Shown here piece after piece: positions 24,701 to 36,621 of a stretch of 64,000 nucleotides of DNA; position 1 is the first letter of the stretch; each line of letters starts with the position of its first letter. This DNA is from Sugiyamaella lignohabitans (taxonomy: Eukaryota > Ascomycota > Dipodascomycetes > Dipodascales > Trichomonascaceae). A program made the position numbers and the translations under genes. Below the pieces are notes generated by a model. The model was not told the DNA's origin. It ran no database searches and worked only from the letters and a program-made list of their open reading frames with translations. The DNA lies in the NCBI RefSeq assembly GCF_001640025.1, contig NC_031672.1:124001-188000 (forward strand). Reading direction: 5' to 3'.

Positions 24701-27700
24701 GAAGCTGGAGAGCTCTCAGGAGCAACGGAGACAGGGGAGGTAGTGGCCACCGATGTCTCAGGAGCAGGAACAGGTGCTGACATCATGGTGGTGCATCTAC
24801 CCTCATTGCACACAACTGTATTAGAAGCAACGGATGATGCTGATACCGATGACTGGGGCTTAGTACTCTCAGATACGGGCGAAGATGAAGGAGGAGAGCT
24901 CTCAGGAGCAACAGAGACAGAAGATGTAGCGGTCACCGATGTTTCAGGCGAAGATGAAGCAGAAGAGCTCTCAGGAGCAATCGAGACAGAAGATGTGGCG
25001 GTCATCGATGTTTCAGGCGAAGATGAAGCAGGAGAGCTCTCAGGAGCAACCGAAACAGAAGATGTAGCGTTTTCCGATGTTTCAGGAGTAGGAGCAGGCG
25101 CTGGTGTCTTGGTGATGCATCCACCTTCATTGCAAACAACAGTCGTAGAGGCCACTGACGATGGTGCTGAGGATTCGGGTGAAGAAACAATAGATGCCGG
25201 TGGTGATGAAGCAGGAGAGCTCTCAGGAGCAGCGGAGATAGGGGAGGTAGTGGCCGCCGTTGTTTCAGGAGCTGGAGCAGGTGTTGGCGTCATAGTCGTG
25301 CATCCACCTTCATTACAGACAGTCGTTGTAGAAGGAACTGATGATAATGGCGCTGGGGTTTGTGAGGTAGAAACACTAGTAGCGGGTGAAGATGAAGCAG
25401 GAGAGCTCTCAGGAGCAACAGAGACAGACGATGTAGTAGCCACCGACGTCTCAGGCGCAGGAGCAGGTGCTGGCATCATGGTGGTGCATCCGCCTTCATT
25501 ACACACGATTGTGGTCGAAGCAACTGGTGATGTGGGAGCTGAAACAGGGAGTGTAGAAGCACTAGACATGAGTGAAGATGAAGCAGATGTGTTTTCAGTA
25601 GCAACGGAGACAGGGGTAGTGGCCAACGATGTTTCAGGAGCAGGAGCAGGTGCTGGCATCATGGTGGTACATCCACCTTCATTGCATACAATGGTTGATC
25701 CAATTGAAGGGGTTAAAGTATATTGTGAGCTCGTCATCATGGAAGAAATTATTGAATATGCTCCAGAGCTTGGAGGTACAGAAAACTCAGGGGGACCAAC
25801 CTTAGGTGTGGGGGATACATTTGGAGCCGATGAATAAGGGATCGGGTTGCGGTTACTAGAGGCACTGACGGACTCAGCTCTAGAGACTGTCATTACTTCT
25901 GAAGCCTGAGAATTCGTTTCAGAAATCGAATTTGACGACATAGTTGTGCAGACCCCAGCTGAACAGATAACAGTGATTGGGGTGGTTTCGACTAACGAAG
26001 ATGAGGAATAGGTTTTCAAGATGGAGTTCTCTGGCGGCGCATTAACTGTTATTGGAGTCGTGGGTATCCGAAGGGAAGGTGTCTGTGAATATGGTAACAT
26101 CGTCGAACAAATGCCGCCACTACAAATTACTGTAAGTTCGGCCGTAGCTGGTGAATTAGTGGACTGTTCAACCGGCTGACCAAAAGTAGAAGGACTAACA
26201 GAACTGACGATTGTAGGAATCATAGTACTACATATACCTTCTGAACAGATGACCGTAATAGATGGTGTGGATGGCGTGGAACTAGCAGTAACGGAGTAAG
26301 TGGATTGAGGTGTAGCTTCGAGCGTGCTGACAGTTGAGTGCGTGGCTGGTAGCATTGTGGTACATGTTCCAGCAGAGCAGACAACGGTAATTGATTCGAT
26401 TCCATTGTTGACGCCAGCTGCGCTAGTGCTCATTGTCGCCGTAACCAAAGACATAGAGCTCACACTATTTGATAAAGTCTGACAAACATCGCCATTGCAC
26501 ACGACTGTTATTGTCGGGGCAGATGTAGCGATTATTCTAGAATTGGATACGACCGTTTGGACTGGGCCTGGAAACTTAGTTAGTCCTGCAGCTAATGACC
26601 ATTATTTCTCATTAGTTTCGCACTTACCGTTAACAGTAGCGTATTGAGTTATCTCACTACTTTCTGTCTTCAATGGACACGGAATGGTTACTGTTACCGT
26701 GATTTCTTTGGTATTGCCTTGGATAGTGATCGGCATAGATGAAACTATGGTAGTGAGGGGTTCTGAAAGTTAGTAAAGTTGTAGAACTGCTGCTTCTGAG
26801 GGGAACTTACCGTTGGAGTAGGATGGTGTTGGAAGAACCATTGAAACCGTAGTTACAAATTGGTTAGTAGTACAGCCTGTGGCAGTACAAGGAACCGTGA
26901 CAGTGGTAAACATAGTTGTACCACCCTCGGTAACCCGCGCTGTATTCATTTCCGTTAGAGGACTCTCGTAAACAGTCAATTCAGACAGAGCCGTCTTCTC
27001 TGGACAAGGGAGAGTGACTGTCACGGTTATCATCTTGGTATTACCCTGGACTGCAATAGGAGTAGAAGAGACCACAGTTGTAACGGGCTCTAGAAAGTTG
27101 TTAATAGCTGTTCAGGTTTTAAATTTAAGTGGATTCACTTACCATTAGGATAGGAAGGGGTGGGCAAGACCATTGTGACAGTCGTTACCAACTGCTGCGT
27201 GGTACATCCCTTTGCTGTGCATGGAACAGTTACAGTTGTCAAGAGAGTTGTACCCTCTCCAGGTACTGGAGAGTTCTGAACCGAAATAAACTCAGTATAT
27301 GGGACCGACTGGGTGACAGTAGCACTTTCTGATATACTAGGGATGAATGTTCCGTAGATTGGAATTGTCGTCAGGACGTAAGATCGTCCAGAACATTTCG
27401 TTGGATGCTGGCAAGGAACTGTCTCTGTGCGATAGGATGTGTATGGAATACCTGCGGGAGACACAATGGAAGTCTCCACTGATGGTTCTATGCTTGAGGA
27501 CGTTGTCGGAACATTGGTGCCGTAAATAGGAATTGTGGTAACAATATAAGACTTTCCTGAGCATTTAGTGGGATGCTGACAAGGAACTGTCATCGTTGAA
27601 TAAGAAGTATAAGGAACTCCAGTTGGGAAAATACCTGGTGCTTCTGAAATGCCAATAGTGGTAATTGATGTCGAAATTGCTAATGAGGCAGTCTTTGTAG

Positions 27701-30700
27701 CGACTTCAGTCGCTTCAGCAGACATAGATGTGACCAATGCAATTGTAGTAACCATATAAGATTTTCCAGAACATTTCATAGAATTTTCGCATGGCACAGT
27801 CTTGGTTAGGTACGAAGTGTACTGCCCAACGGTTAGGCTGCTCATAGCTACTCCAGTTTGTGTTTCGCTTGGAAGCATAGCAATTGTCGTCACCAATACC
27901 GAACTACCAGAACATTCTGCAGGATTAGTACAAGACACAGTCATGGTGGTGTAACCGGTGGCACCCCTTTCAGTTGAAACAGGGACGATTGGTAAGGTTG
28001 TGACCATGACAGACTTTCCGGAACATTCAGCAGGATTAGTACATGATACAGTGACCGTGGCATATCCTGTTGATCCAGCTTGAACGGGGTTCGCGGACTG
28101 GGATACTGGGACAGTAGTTACCATGATAGACTTTCCAGAACATTCAGCAGGATTAGTGCAAGAGATAGTCATAGTCGTGTAGGCGGTAGCACCCATTTCA
28201 GTTGGAGTAGGAACAATAGGCAAGGTGGTTACTATGATAGACTTTCCGGAACATTCAGCAGGATTAGTACATGATATAGTGACCGTGGCATATTCTGTTG
28301 ATCCAGCTTGAACGGGGTTCGCGGACTGGGATACTGGGACAGTAGTTACCATGATAGACTTTCCAGAACATTCAGCAGGGTTAGTACAAGAGATAGTCAT
28401 AGTCGTGTAGGCGGTAGCACCCATTTCAGTTGGAGTAGGAACAATAGGCAAGGTGGTTACTATGATAGACTTTCCGGAACATTCAGCAGGATTAGTACAT
28501 GACACAGTGACCGTGGCATATCCTGTGGATCCAGCTTCAATGGGGTTTGCGGCTTGGGATGCTGGGATAGTGGTGACCATGACCGAGTTACCAGAACACT
28601 CAGCAGGATTAGTGCAAGAAATAGTCATTGTGGTGTAGGCGGTAGCACCCATTTCAGTTGGAGTAGGAACAATAGGTAAGGTTGTGACCATGACAGACTT
28701 TCCGGAACATTCAGCAGGATTAGTGCATGATACAGTGACTGTGGCATATTCTGTTGCTCCAGTCGATTGTGGAACAGCAAGCGTCGTTACTATTGCCGAG
28801 CTACCAAAGCATTCAGCAGGATTAGTGCAAGAGACAGTCATAGTTGTGTAACCAGTGGCACCCATTTCAGCTGAAGTAGGAACAATAGGCAAGGTGGTTA
28901 CTATGATAGACTTTCCGGAACATTCAGCAGGATTTGTGCACGACACAGTGACCGTGGCATATCCTGTGGATCCAGCTTGAACGGGGTTCGCGGACTGGGA
29001 TACTGGGACAGTAGTTACCATGATAGACTTTCCAGAACATTCAGCAGGATTAGTGCAAGAGATAGTCATTGTGGTGTAGCTGGTAGCACCCATTTCAGTT
29101 GGAGTAGGAACAATAGGTAAGGTTGTGACCATGACAGACTTTCCGGAACATTCAGCAGGATTAGTGCATGATACAGTGACTGTGGCATATTCTGTCGGGC
29201 CAGTCGATTGTAGAACAGCAATTGTTGTGACCTTTACTGAGTGACCAGAGCATTCTGCAGGATTAGTGCAAGAGACAGTCATAGTTGTGTAGTCGGTAGC
29301 ACCCATTTCAGTTGAAGCAGGGACGATTGGTAAGGTTGTGACCGTGGCATATCCTGTGGATCCAGCTTGAACGGGGTTCGCGGACTGGGATACTGGGACA
29401 GTAGTTACCATGATAGACTTTCCAGAACATTCAGCAGGATTAGTGCAAGAGATAGTCATAGTCGTGTAGGCGGTAGCACCCATTTCAGTTGGAGTAGGAA
29501 CAATAGGCAAGGTGGTTACTATGATAGACTTTCCGGAACATTCAGCAGGATTAGTACATGATAGAGTAACCGTGGCATATCCTGTGGATCCGGATTCAAT
29601 GGGGTTCGCGGCTTGGGATGCTGGGATAGTGGTGACCATGACCGAGTTACCAGAACATTCAGCAGGATTAGTACAAGAGACAGTCATAGTTGTATAGCCG
29701 GTAGCACCCATTTCAGTTGAAGCAGGGACGATTGGTAAGGTTGTGACCATGACAGACTTTCCGGAACATTCAGAAGGATTAGTGCATGATAAAGTAACAG
29801 TGGCATATTCTGTTGCTCCAGTCGATTGTGGAACAGCAAGCGTCGTTACTATTGCCGAGCTACCAAAGCATTCAGCAGGATTAGTGCAAGAGACAGTCAT
29901 AGTTGTGTAACCAGTGGCACCCATTCCAGTCGACGTCGGGACAACTGGTAAGGTCGTGACTATAATAGACTTCCCGGAACATTCAGCAGGATTAGTGCAA
30001 GGCACAGTCATTGTGATACAGGGAACCGTAGTCACTACAACCGATTTTCCGGAACACTTTGTAGCATCTGTGCAGGGAATGGTCATGGTTGTGTAATCAG
30101 TAGCGCTGAACTCAGTTTGTGAGCTAGACTGAGGTACCGCGACTGTTGTAACGATAAGAGATCTTCCAGAGCATTCACTAGGGTTCGTACAATCCAAAGT
30201 GATAGTATTGTAAGAAGTTACCTGAGGTGTACTGATTGGTGGCACTGGTAGAGTTGTAACAAGGATTGAGCTACCAGAACAATCAGCCGGATTGGAACAA
30301 CTCACTGATACTGTCACATAGGATGAAAGAGATAGATCGGTTAATGTTGTGGTACCGATTTCGGTCAAAGGGATGGTTGTTGTCTGTTGTGGTCTTTTAC
30401 CCGTTAGTCTTCCTCAAAATATTCTGTAGCCCTTTGTGGCAGGTTTAACTTACGTTGATTCGGATTGAGAAGAATTTGACCATCTCACTGATGACGCTGG
30501 AACCATAGATGAGTTTTCAAATGAAGAGGAAAGTCCGCTTTGCTGCTTAGTACTCATTGGATTGTTGGTTGACATATTCATGCTCATTCCTGTAGATAAC
30601 GGAAGAGAATTAGTACGAATAGAGGAAATTTCAGAACAGGTTGAGCATATCGTGGAAGTATTCAGAGCGCCATTTTCCGTTCCGGTGATGATTGAGCTTA

Positions 30701-33700
30701 CTGTTCCTGAAGTAGATAAGCATGTTATACATTCCGTGGTGCTATTCAGCGCGCCTGTTTCTACTCCACCCTTAGAGGAGGTAGACCCACTGATCTCACT
30801 GGCTGGAGTAGTGGACACATATGAGGTCTTAGACGAACAAGTTATACATTCTGTGCTTGTATTTCTGGCACCATTATCGGCACCCGAAATCGAAGAAGAC
30901 TTGCTTGCACTAGTGAAACTGGTCTCTGCCGAGCACGTGAGGCAAATAGAAGAGTGGGAAGTGGTTGAGACAGCTTCATTTCCTTTCGATGAGGATAAAT
31001 TCGAGGATAATGATGCCGATGAGCTGCACGTTAAGCACACAGTACTAGAATTAAGAGCACCTGTCTCTGTTCCTTTGTTGATTGTGCTAGAAGATAAGTT
31101 AGTAAACAAATGGGATGACGTTAGAGACTTGAGAGTTGACGCTGTGGAATTATAAACAAGGGAAGCCGAACTTGTGACTATAGACGAGTTTGATTGCACC
31201 CCTCCAGTTGAACTACAGGTCAGACAAATAGAACTACTGATATGACTTGTGCTCAAAAGTGAAATGTTACTGGAAGAGGAGATAGAGTGTCCAGTGGATA
31301 CAGCAGCAGATGAATGTGTTGATTTAGACTCGATCGACGAAGTACAAGTTAAACAGTTCGTACTAGTGTTCCGAGCTCCTGTTTCAGTTCCACTGATAAT
31401 GGATGACTTAGTACCTGCGGTCTGGCTAGTCGAAGTTAAGTTTGAGAAATGACCCGACGAGTATGTGCTGGTGTTCAAAGCACCCGTCTCAGAACCGCCG
31501 AACGTAGATAGGACTGATTGTGATCCGGTAGCTGAGCTGTTGGAGAACACATAACTGTTTGTGGCATTTGACACTATCGTAGAGTTATTTGAGAAGAGAG
31601 GAGCAGTGGTAACATTGACTGGAGCAGTAGAAGTGGGACTCGAGACGGCACTCGTGCTGTTCGAGAACAGTGGAGAACTAGTAGTATTCAATGGCACCGG
31701 AGTACTGGACAAAGCAGGTGTGGTGATGTTAAAGGATCCAGAACCACTCGTAGTATTGACTGGTGCAGAAGCAGTGGAACTGTTCGAAATCACAGGAGCA
31801 CTAGTAAGAGGAACCGTGGTGCTATTGGAGAATACTGGACTGCTTGTGGTGTTCAAAGCAGCAGAGGTAATGTTCGACGAAACTGGACTACTAGTAGGGG
31901 AAACTGTGGTACTGTTGGAGAACACCGGACTACTGGTAGTATTCAGGGGCATAGAAGTAGTGGTGTTCAACGCAGCAGATGTACTGTTGGCGAACACAGG
32001 AGAACTAGTAGGAGGAACTGTGGTGCTGTTGGAGAACACAGAATTGCTTGTAGTATTCACACGTACAGAAGTTGTGTTCAGGGCTCCAGTGGTACTATTT
32101 GAGAAAACAGGAGTGCTTGTTCGATTAACAGGATTCGTGGATGTGCTATTCAAAAGGTTTGAGCTGCCGGTACCTGTACAAGTTGGGCATAACATTGACG
32201 AAGAGTTCGAGAATGTCGGACTAGAAGTAGCATTTACTGGTGCAGAGGTAGTTGTGTTGAGAGCAACGCTGGAGGCATTGGAGAACACCGGAGCACTCGT
32301 AGTATTGAGTAGCACGGAAGCAGTGGTGTTCAAAGCTGCAGTTGTGCGCTTGGAAGACAAAGGAGTACTATTAGGAAGAACCGTGCTGTTAGAGAACACT
32401 GGACTGCTCGTAGTGTTCACGGGCACATAAGTAGTGCTGTTCAACGCAGCAGACGTACTGTTTGAAAACACAGGAGTAGTGGTGGACAAGATTGTGGTAT
32501 TAGAGAACACTGGACTACTGGTAGTATTCACGCGCACAGAAGCAGTGGTGTTAAGTCCAGCAGTGGTATTATTTGAGAACACAGGAGAACTTGTGCGATT
32601 TGCAGGATCCATGGATGTGCTATTCAAAAAGTGTGTGCTGCTGTTTCCTGTACAAGTGGGGCACAACGTAGTTGAAGAGTTTGAGAATACTGGACTAGTA
32701 GTAGCATTTACTGGTGCAGAGGTAGTCGTGTTCAGTGCAGTACTGGAAGTGTTAGAGAATACAGAGGTACTAGTAGTATTCACATGCACAGAAACAGTCG
32801 TGCTGTTGGAGAATACAGGAGTGCTTGTTCGATTAACAGGATTCGTGGATGTGCTACTCAAGAAGTGTGGGCTGCTGTTACCTGTACAAGTAGGGCACAG
32901 CGAAATCGAAGAGTTCGAGAATACTGGACTAGTAGTAGCATTTACAGGGGCAGAGGTAATAGCGTTAAGAGCAGCACTAGAGGTGTTGGAGAATACCGGA
33001 GCACTCGTAGTATTCACATGCCCTGAAGCAGTGGTACTGTTTGTCAAAACTGGGCTGCTAGTAGTATTCATACGCATAGAAGAAGTGGTGTTAAGTGCCG
33101 AACTGGTGCCATTTGAAAACACAGGAGTACTTGTATGATTGACAGGTCTCACGGATGTGTTATTCAAGAAGCTTGAGCTGCTGTTACCCGTACAAGTTGG
33201 GCATAACGTACTCGAAGAATTTGTGAATACTGGACTCGTAGTAGCATTCACCAGGGCAGATGTAGTCGGGTTCAGAACAGTGCTGGAGGTGTTAGAAAAC
33301 ACAGAGGCACTAGTAGTATTCACATGCACAGAAGTAGTGGTATTCAACGCAGCAGAACTGTTCGAAAACACTGGAGAAGTGGTAGGCAAGGTTGTGGTAT
33401 TAAACGCAGCTGTGGTACTATTGGAGAATACCTGGCTACTGGTAGTATTCACATGTACTGAAGTAGTGGTGTTCAAAGCAGGGGTGGTACTATTCGAGAA
33501 AACGGGAGTACTGGTATGATTGACAGAGCTTATGGATGTACTATTCAATGAGTCTGAGCTGCTGTTACCTGTACAAGTAGGGCATAACGTACTCGAAGAA
33601 TTTGTGAATACTGGACTCGTAGTAGCATTGATGGGGGCAGGAGTAGTCGTGTTCAAAGCAATACTAGAAGTGTTGGAGAACACAGGGGTACTAGTAGTAT

Positions 33701-36621
33701 TGAGTGGTACAGAAGCAGTGGTGCTGTTCGAGAACACAGGTGTGCTTGTGTGATTGGTAGGATCCATAGATGTGCTATTCAAGAAGTGTGAGCTACTGTT
33801 TCCTGTACAAGTAGGGCACAACGTAGTTGAAGAGTTTGAGAATACTGGACTAGTAGTAGCATTTACTGGTACAGAGGTAGTCGTGTTCAGAGCAACGCTG
33901 GAGGTATTGAAGAATACCGGAGCACTCGTAGTATTGACTGAGACAGAAGCCATGGTATTCAAAGCAGCAGTGGTGCTGTTGGAGAACACTGGGCTACTGG
34001 TCGTATTCACGGGCACAGAAGCAGTGGTGTTTAGTCCAGCAGTGGTGCTATTTGAGAAAACGGGAGTGCTTGTGTGATTGGCAGGATCCATGGATGCGCT
34101 ACTCAAAAAGTGTGAACTACTATTTCCTGTACAAGTTGGGCATAACGTTGATGAAGAGTTCGAAAATACCGGACTCGTAGTAGTATTTACGGGGGCCGAG
34201 GTAGTCGTGTTCAGAGCAACTCTGGAGGCGTTAGAAAATACAGAAGTAGTGATAGCAGAAGTCACATTCTTCAAGGGAACAGTCGAGCTGTTCCCGAACA
34301 CAGGAGCACTGGTAGTATTGACTAGCGCAGAAGTAGTGGTGTTAAGGGAATGAGATGTGCTGTTGTAGTGTGGAGCAGTGGTGCTATTGGCACGTATATC
34401 AGAAGTAGTGGTATTCAGAGCAACCGTCGAGCTGTTAGGAAAGACAAACGTGCTGTAATTCATTGAACTACTGTTCTGGGAAAGCGAAGTTTTATTTCCA
34501 GAGTACGAAGCTTGAGTAGTAATGTTTGAAACTCCTGTTTCTGTGCATGTTGGGCATATTCTCGTTGTATTAGAAAATGTAAGAGAACTGCTAGCATTGA
34601 GTGTACTTTGTGTGAATGTAGTCAGGTTGGCAGTCGAGCTATTAGAAAACATAGGAGAACTGGTTCTATTAACACCAAGAGAGCTAGTGTTCAACGAAGG
34701 GCTCGAGCTGATGGACAACAAGGAATTAGTATTCAAAACAGTAGAACCATTGGAAAACACGGAGCTGCTTGTCGCATTCAGTGGTTTTGGTGTTGTGATA
34801 TGCAAAGAAATAGAAGTGTTTGATGCTGAAAGGCTAGTACTGTTAAGAGGATAACTAGCGGTAGTAGCCAGAGGAAGCGTAGAACTATTAGAAAATGCGT
34901 GTGCACTAGTGCTGTTTGTCTGCGTGGAGCTTGTGATATTTAAAAGAGAAGTAGTGTTGCTCGATTGTAGTGCTGTCGCAATTGTATTTGAGGATGTGGA
35001 ATGAGTACAAGTTAGACACCACGTTGAGTTATTAGAAAAGGCGGAGATAGAGGTTCCATTGACAGGTGCTGAACTAGTTACATTGCCGTGGAGGCTAGTA
35101 GTAGTATTTCTGATCGTGTAACTTGTAATAGATGCTCTGTTAGCAGCAGTCGATACAGAGACTCTCGTTGTATTAAATGAAGCAGTCGAGCCATTGAATA
35201 ATGAACTCCCTGTAGTTCCAACAGTGGTAAGATTGGACAGATTCTGCGAAGCGGTAGTGATATCTAATGATTTCGTTGTATCGAATTGTGTAGATGTAGA
35301 ATTAGTGACAGAGGTGGGTTTTAAACTACTGGTTGTGCCATCAGTATTTGGACCCAGAGACTGATTACTACTCAAGAATGATGTTGTAGATAAATTCATA
35401 GAACTCAGAGTGTGACTCTGTACTGTTGTTATGCTACTGTTTAGACAAGTGAGACAGGCTGTAGTGGTATTCGAGGCAGTTGTGACATTGGAATATATCG
35501 AAGTTGAGCTCGACAAAGAAGAACTAGTTTTTGGGGTCACTACACTTGAATTCGAAACAGATGTTGTATTCAAAATGTGACTTGTTAGACTCGACGAGGC
35601 TTGGGATATACTGCTAGAACTTGAATTGAATCCCGAGGAAAGGAAACTGACCGAGCCCGATGTTTTATTTCGAGTCTGTATAGAAGAGGATGTTCTAGTC
35701 GAGAATACCAACTCACTGGTAGAGCTTGTATTTGATACAGATGTTAAACTCGACCTTGCAGAAGATGCTCCTAGACTGCTATTAGAGGTCGAAGAAACAG
35801 AACTCGCACTGGAAGTAGATAGCAGGGCACTCGTGTTGGAGATTGAAGTTGCTTTCACAGAACTATTGTTTTTAATCCAATCCGTGGATGTCTCCACCAC
35901 TTGATGCAGTTCACCGCTGTAGTATTCATAACTTGTAAATGTTACGACGCTAGGGACCCAAGATCCACTTCGGGTTGATGCTGAGTATGTTAGTTGTAAA
36001 GTAAAAATAGTGTACAATTAAATCATACTTACTTGATGATGCGCTGGTGGAATTGCTTGTCACTAGAGAGCTTGAGGATGGCTCAGAACTAAGTGAGGTT
36101 TCTATCCTTGTTAATTTATTTCACATTTTTGCTCGCCTCTGTAATGGCTATACATACTTGAAGTACTAGAATTTGTCTTGAATTCTGAGCTTGACCGAGC
36201 AGTACTACTTGATTCTAATATCGGTTAGTTTGGCGGCTTATTGATTGATCTCATTCAAAATAAACCTACTTATTGACGAAGACAAGGAGGAAGACAAAGA
36301 CGATGATGAAGATATTTGAGACGATGAAGCAGTCAGAGATGTACTGGAGTTAAAAGTGGACGATGTTGAGTTCAAATAAGAGTTCGAAGTTGTATTAAAA
36401 CCGCTGATTCCTGGTGAGGACATATACAGTGCACGTAAGGCAGTTGGACGAGTAGGAGCATCAGTCAAGTCATCGGTTTTAGTTATTACCACTAGTTCTG
36501 AATTTGATAGAGAGTTTGCATGAGCATCATTCCCCGGAGACAATCCAGGACCAACACTCAAGCTATTCCCCAAGGAAAGCGAGCTAACGACCAAAATGGC
36601 GTTGCTGAGAATTGCTCGCAT
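15709..36621 (-). CDS. Giant GPI-anchored mucin-like cell-wall protein/adhesin, eight exons, 6,842 residues
   Basis: Exons (minus strand): 36621-36270, 36214-36158, 36101-36033, 35980-30454, 30393-27143, 27089-26811, 26762-26628, 26567-15709. The seven introns are 48-60 bp, each with GTAAGT, GTATGT or GTAGGT donors, a CTAAC/TTAAC-type branch site and AG within about 11 nt. Phases match at every junction (1,1,1,2,1,1,1) and the sum is 20,529 nt. The first exon begins MRAILSNAILVVSSLSLGNS, a signal peptide. The last ends in NSASGHLLDTS plus a hydrophobic tail ILMIIALV, a GPI-attachment signal. In between: a sequon-rich Asn/Ser/Thr region, then Cys-pair modules of four kinds in tandem arrays. 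No PA14, lectin or other known ligand-binding head is visible. Expected role is wall structure or adhesion. Exons 6 and 7 are duplicates of one unit. The gene could be split wrongly by automated callers because each large exon is open alone. Confidence 0.82.
15800..16500 (-). repeat. C-terminal Cys-x4-Cys stalk of the giant wall protein
   Basis: About ten short units of the form CxGxxC separated by Pro/Ser-rich linkers (CVGPEC, CVGVAC, CTGADC, CSGSGC, CSGTTC, CSGPNC, CSGGDC, CEGASC). They lie immediately before the GPI signal. Spacing and sequence differ from the longer modules upstream but the Cys-x4-Cys pair is retained. Confidence 0.85.
17180..22790 (-). repeat. Array of LPMSTQTTE-CSNGAC modules in exon 8
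   Basis: About 14 modules, each with TCTLPMSTQTTEICSNGAC followed by STVTLTMCGP, so four Cys per module. They are separated by variable Ser/Thr/Pro linkers built from SSQSPEST-like decapeptides. Module cores are nearly identical while linkers vary in length, which indicates repeated unequal exchange. Confidence 0.9.
23050..25700 (-). repeat. Array of VVCNEGGCTTMMPAPAPAPETS units in exon 8
   Basis: About 14 units of roughly 60 residues. Each begins with TTVVCNEGGCTTM and a PAPAPAPETS segment, then a Ser/Ala/Pro-rich linker. One unit (about 24,900-25,080) has an internally triplicated linker. Earlier related units (CSAGTC, CSEGIC, CSGGIC, CSAGVC) lie N-terminal to it up to the exon start. Confidence 0.9.
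27160..30350 (-). repeat. Array of CTNPAECSGKS-VTT modules in exon 5
   Basis: About 26 tandem units of 35-40 residues, each with YTTMTVSCTNPAECSGKS followed by an IMVTTLPIVP-like strand-forming stretch. Each unit has one Cys-x5-Cys pair. The C-terminal units diverge (PCQHPTKC, then PCTAKGCTTQQ) and grade into the modules of exons 6 and 7. One unit has lost its Cys pair by an in-frame deletion near 29335-29350. Confidence 0.92.
30550..35900 (-). repeat. Sequon-rich mucin-like region in exon 4
   Basis: Degenerate repeats of the SPVFSNSTTAALNTTTS type, packed with N-x-S/T sequons (NTT, NST, NSS, NAT), so very heavy N- as well as O-mannosylation is predicted. Cys-x2-Cys pairs (LCPTCTGNSS in the middle, CLTCSS near the C-terminal end, ECITC) recur between blocks. 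Sequence is low-complexity but has kept its reading frame across more than 5 kb. Confidence 0.88.

Noticed and set aside
23264..25837. Long plus-strand open frames (376 and 472 codons) antisense to the wall-protein gene
   Set aside because: They are mirror images of the repeat array: Ser/Thr/Pro codons of the minus strand rarely give stops on the other strand. No start context, signal or family resemblance.
31561..34353. Series of plus-strand frames antisense to exon 4
   Set aside because: Each is broken by stops at repeat-unit boundaries and consists only of complement of the sequon-rich repeat.
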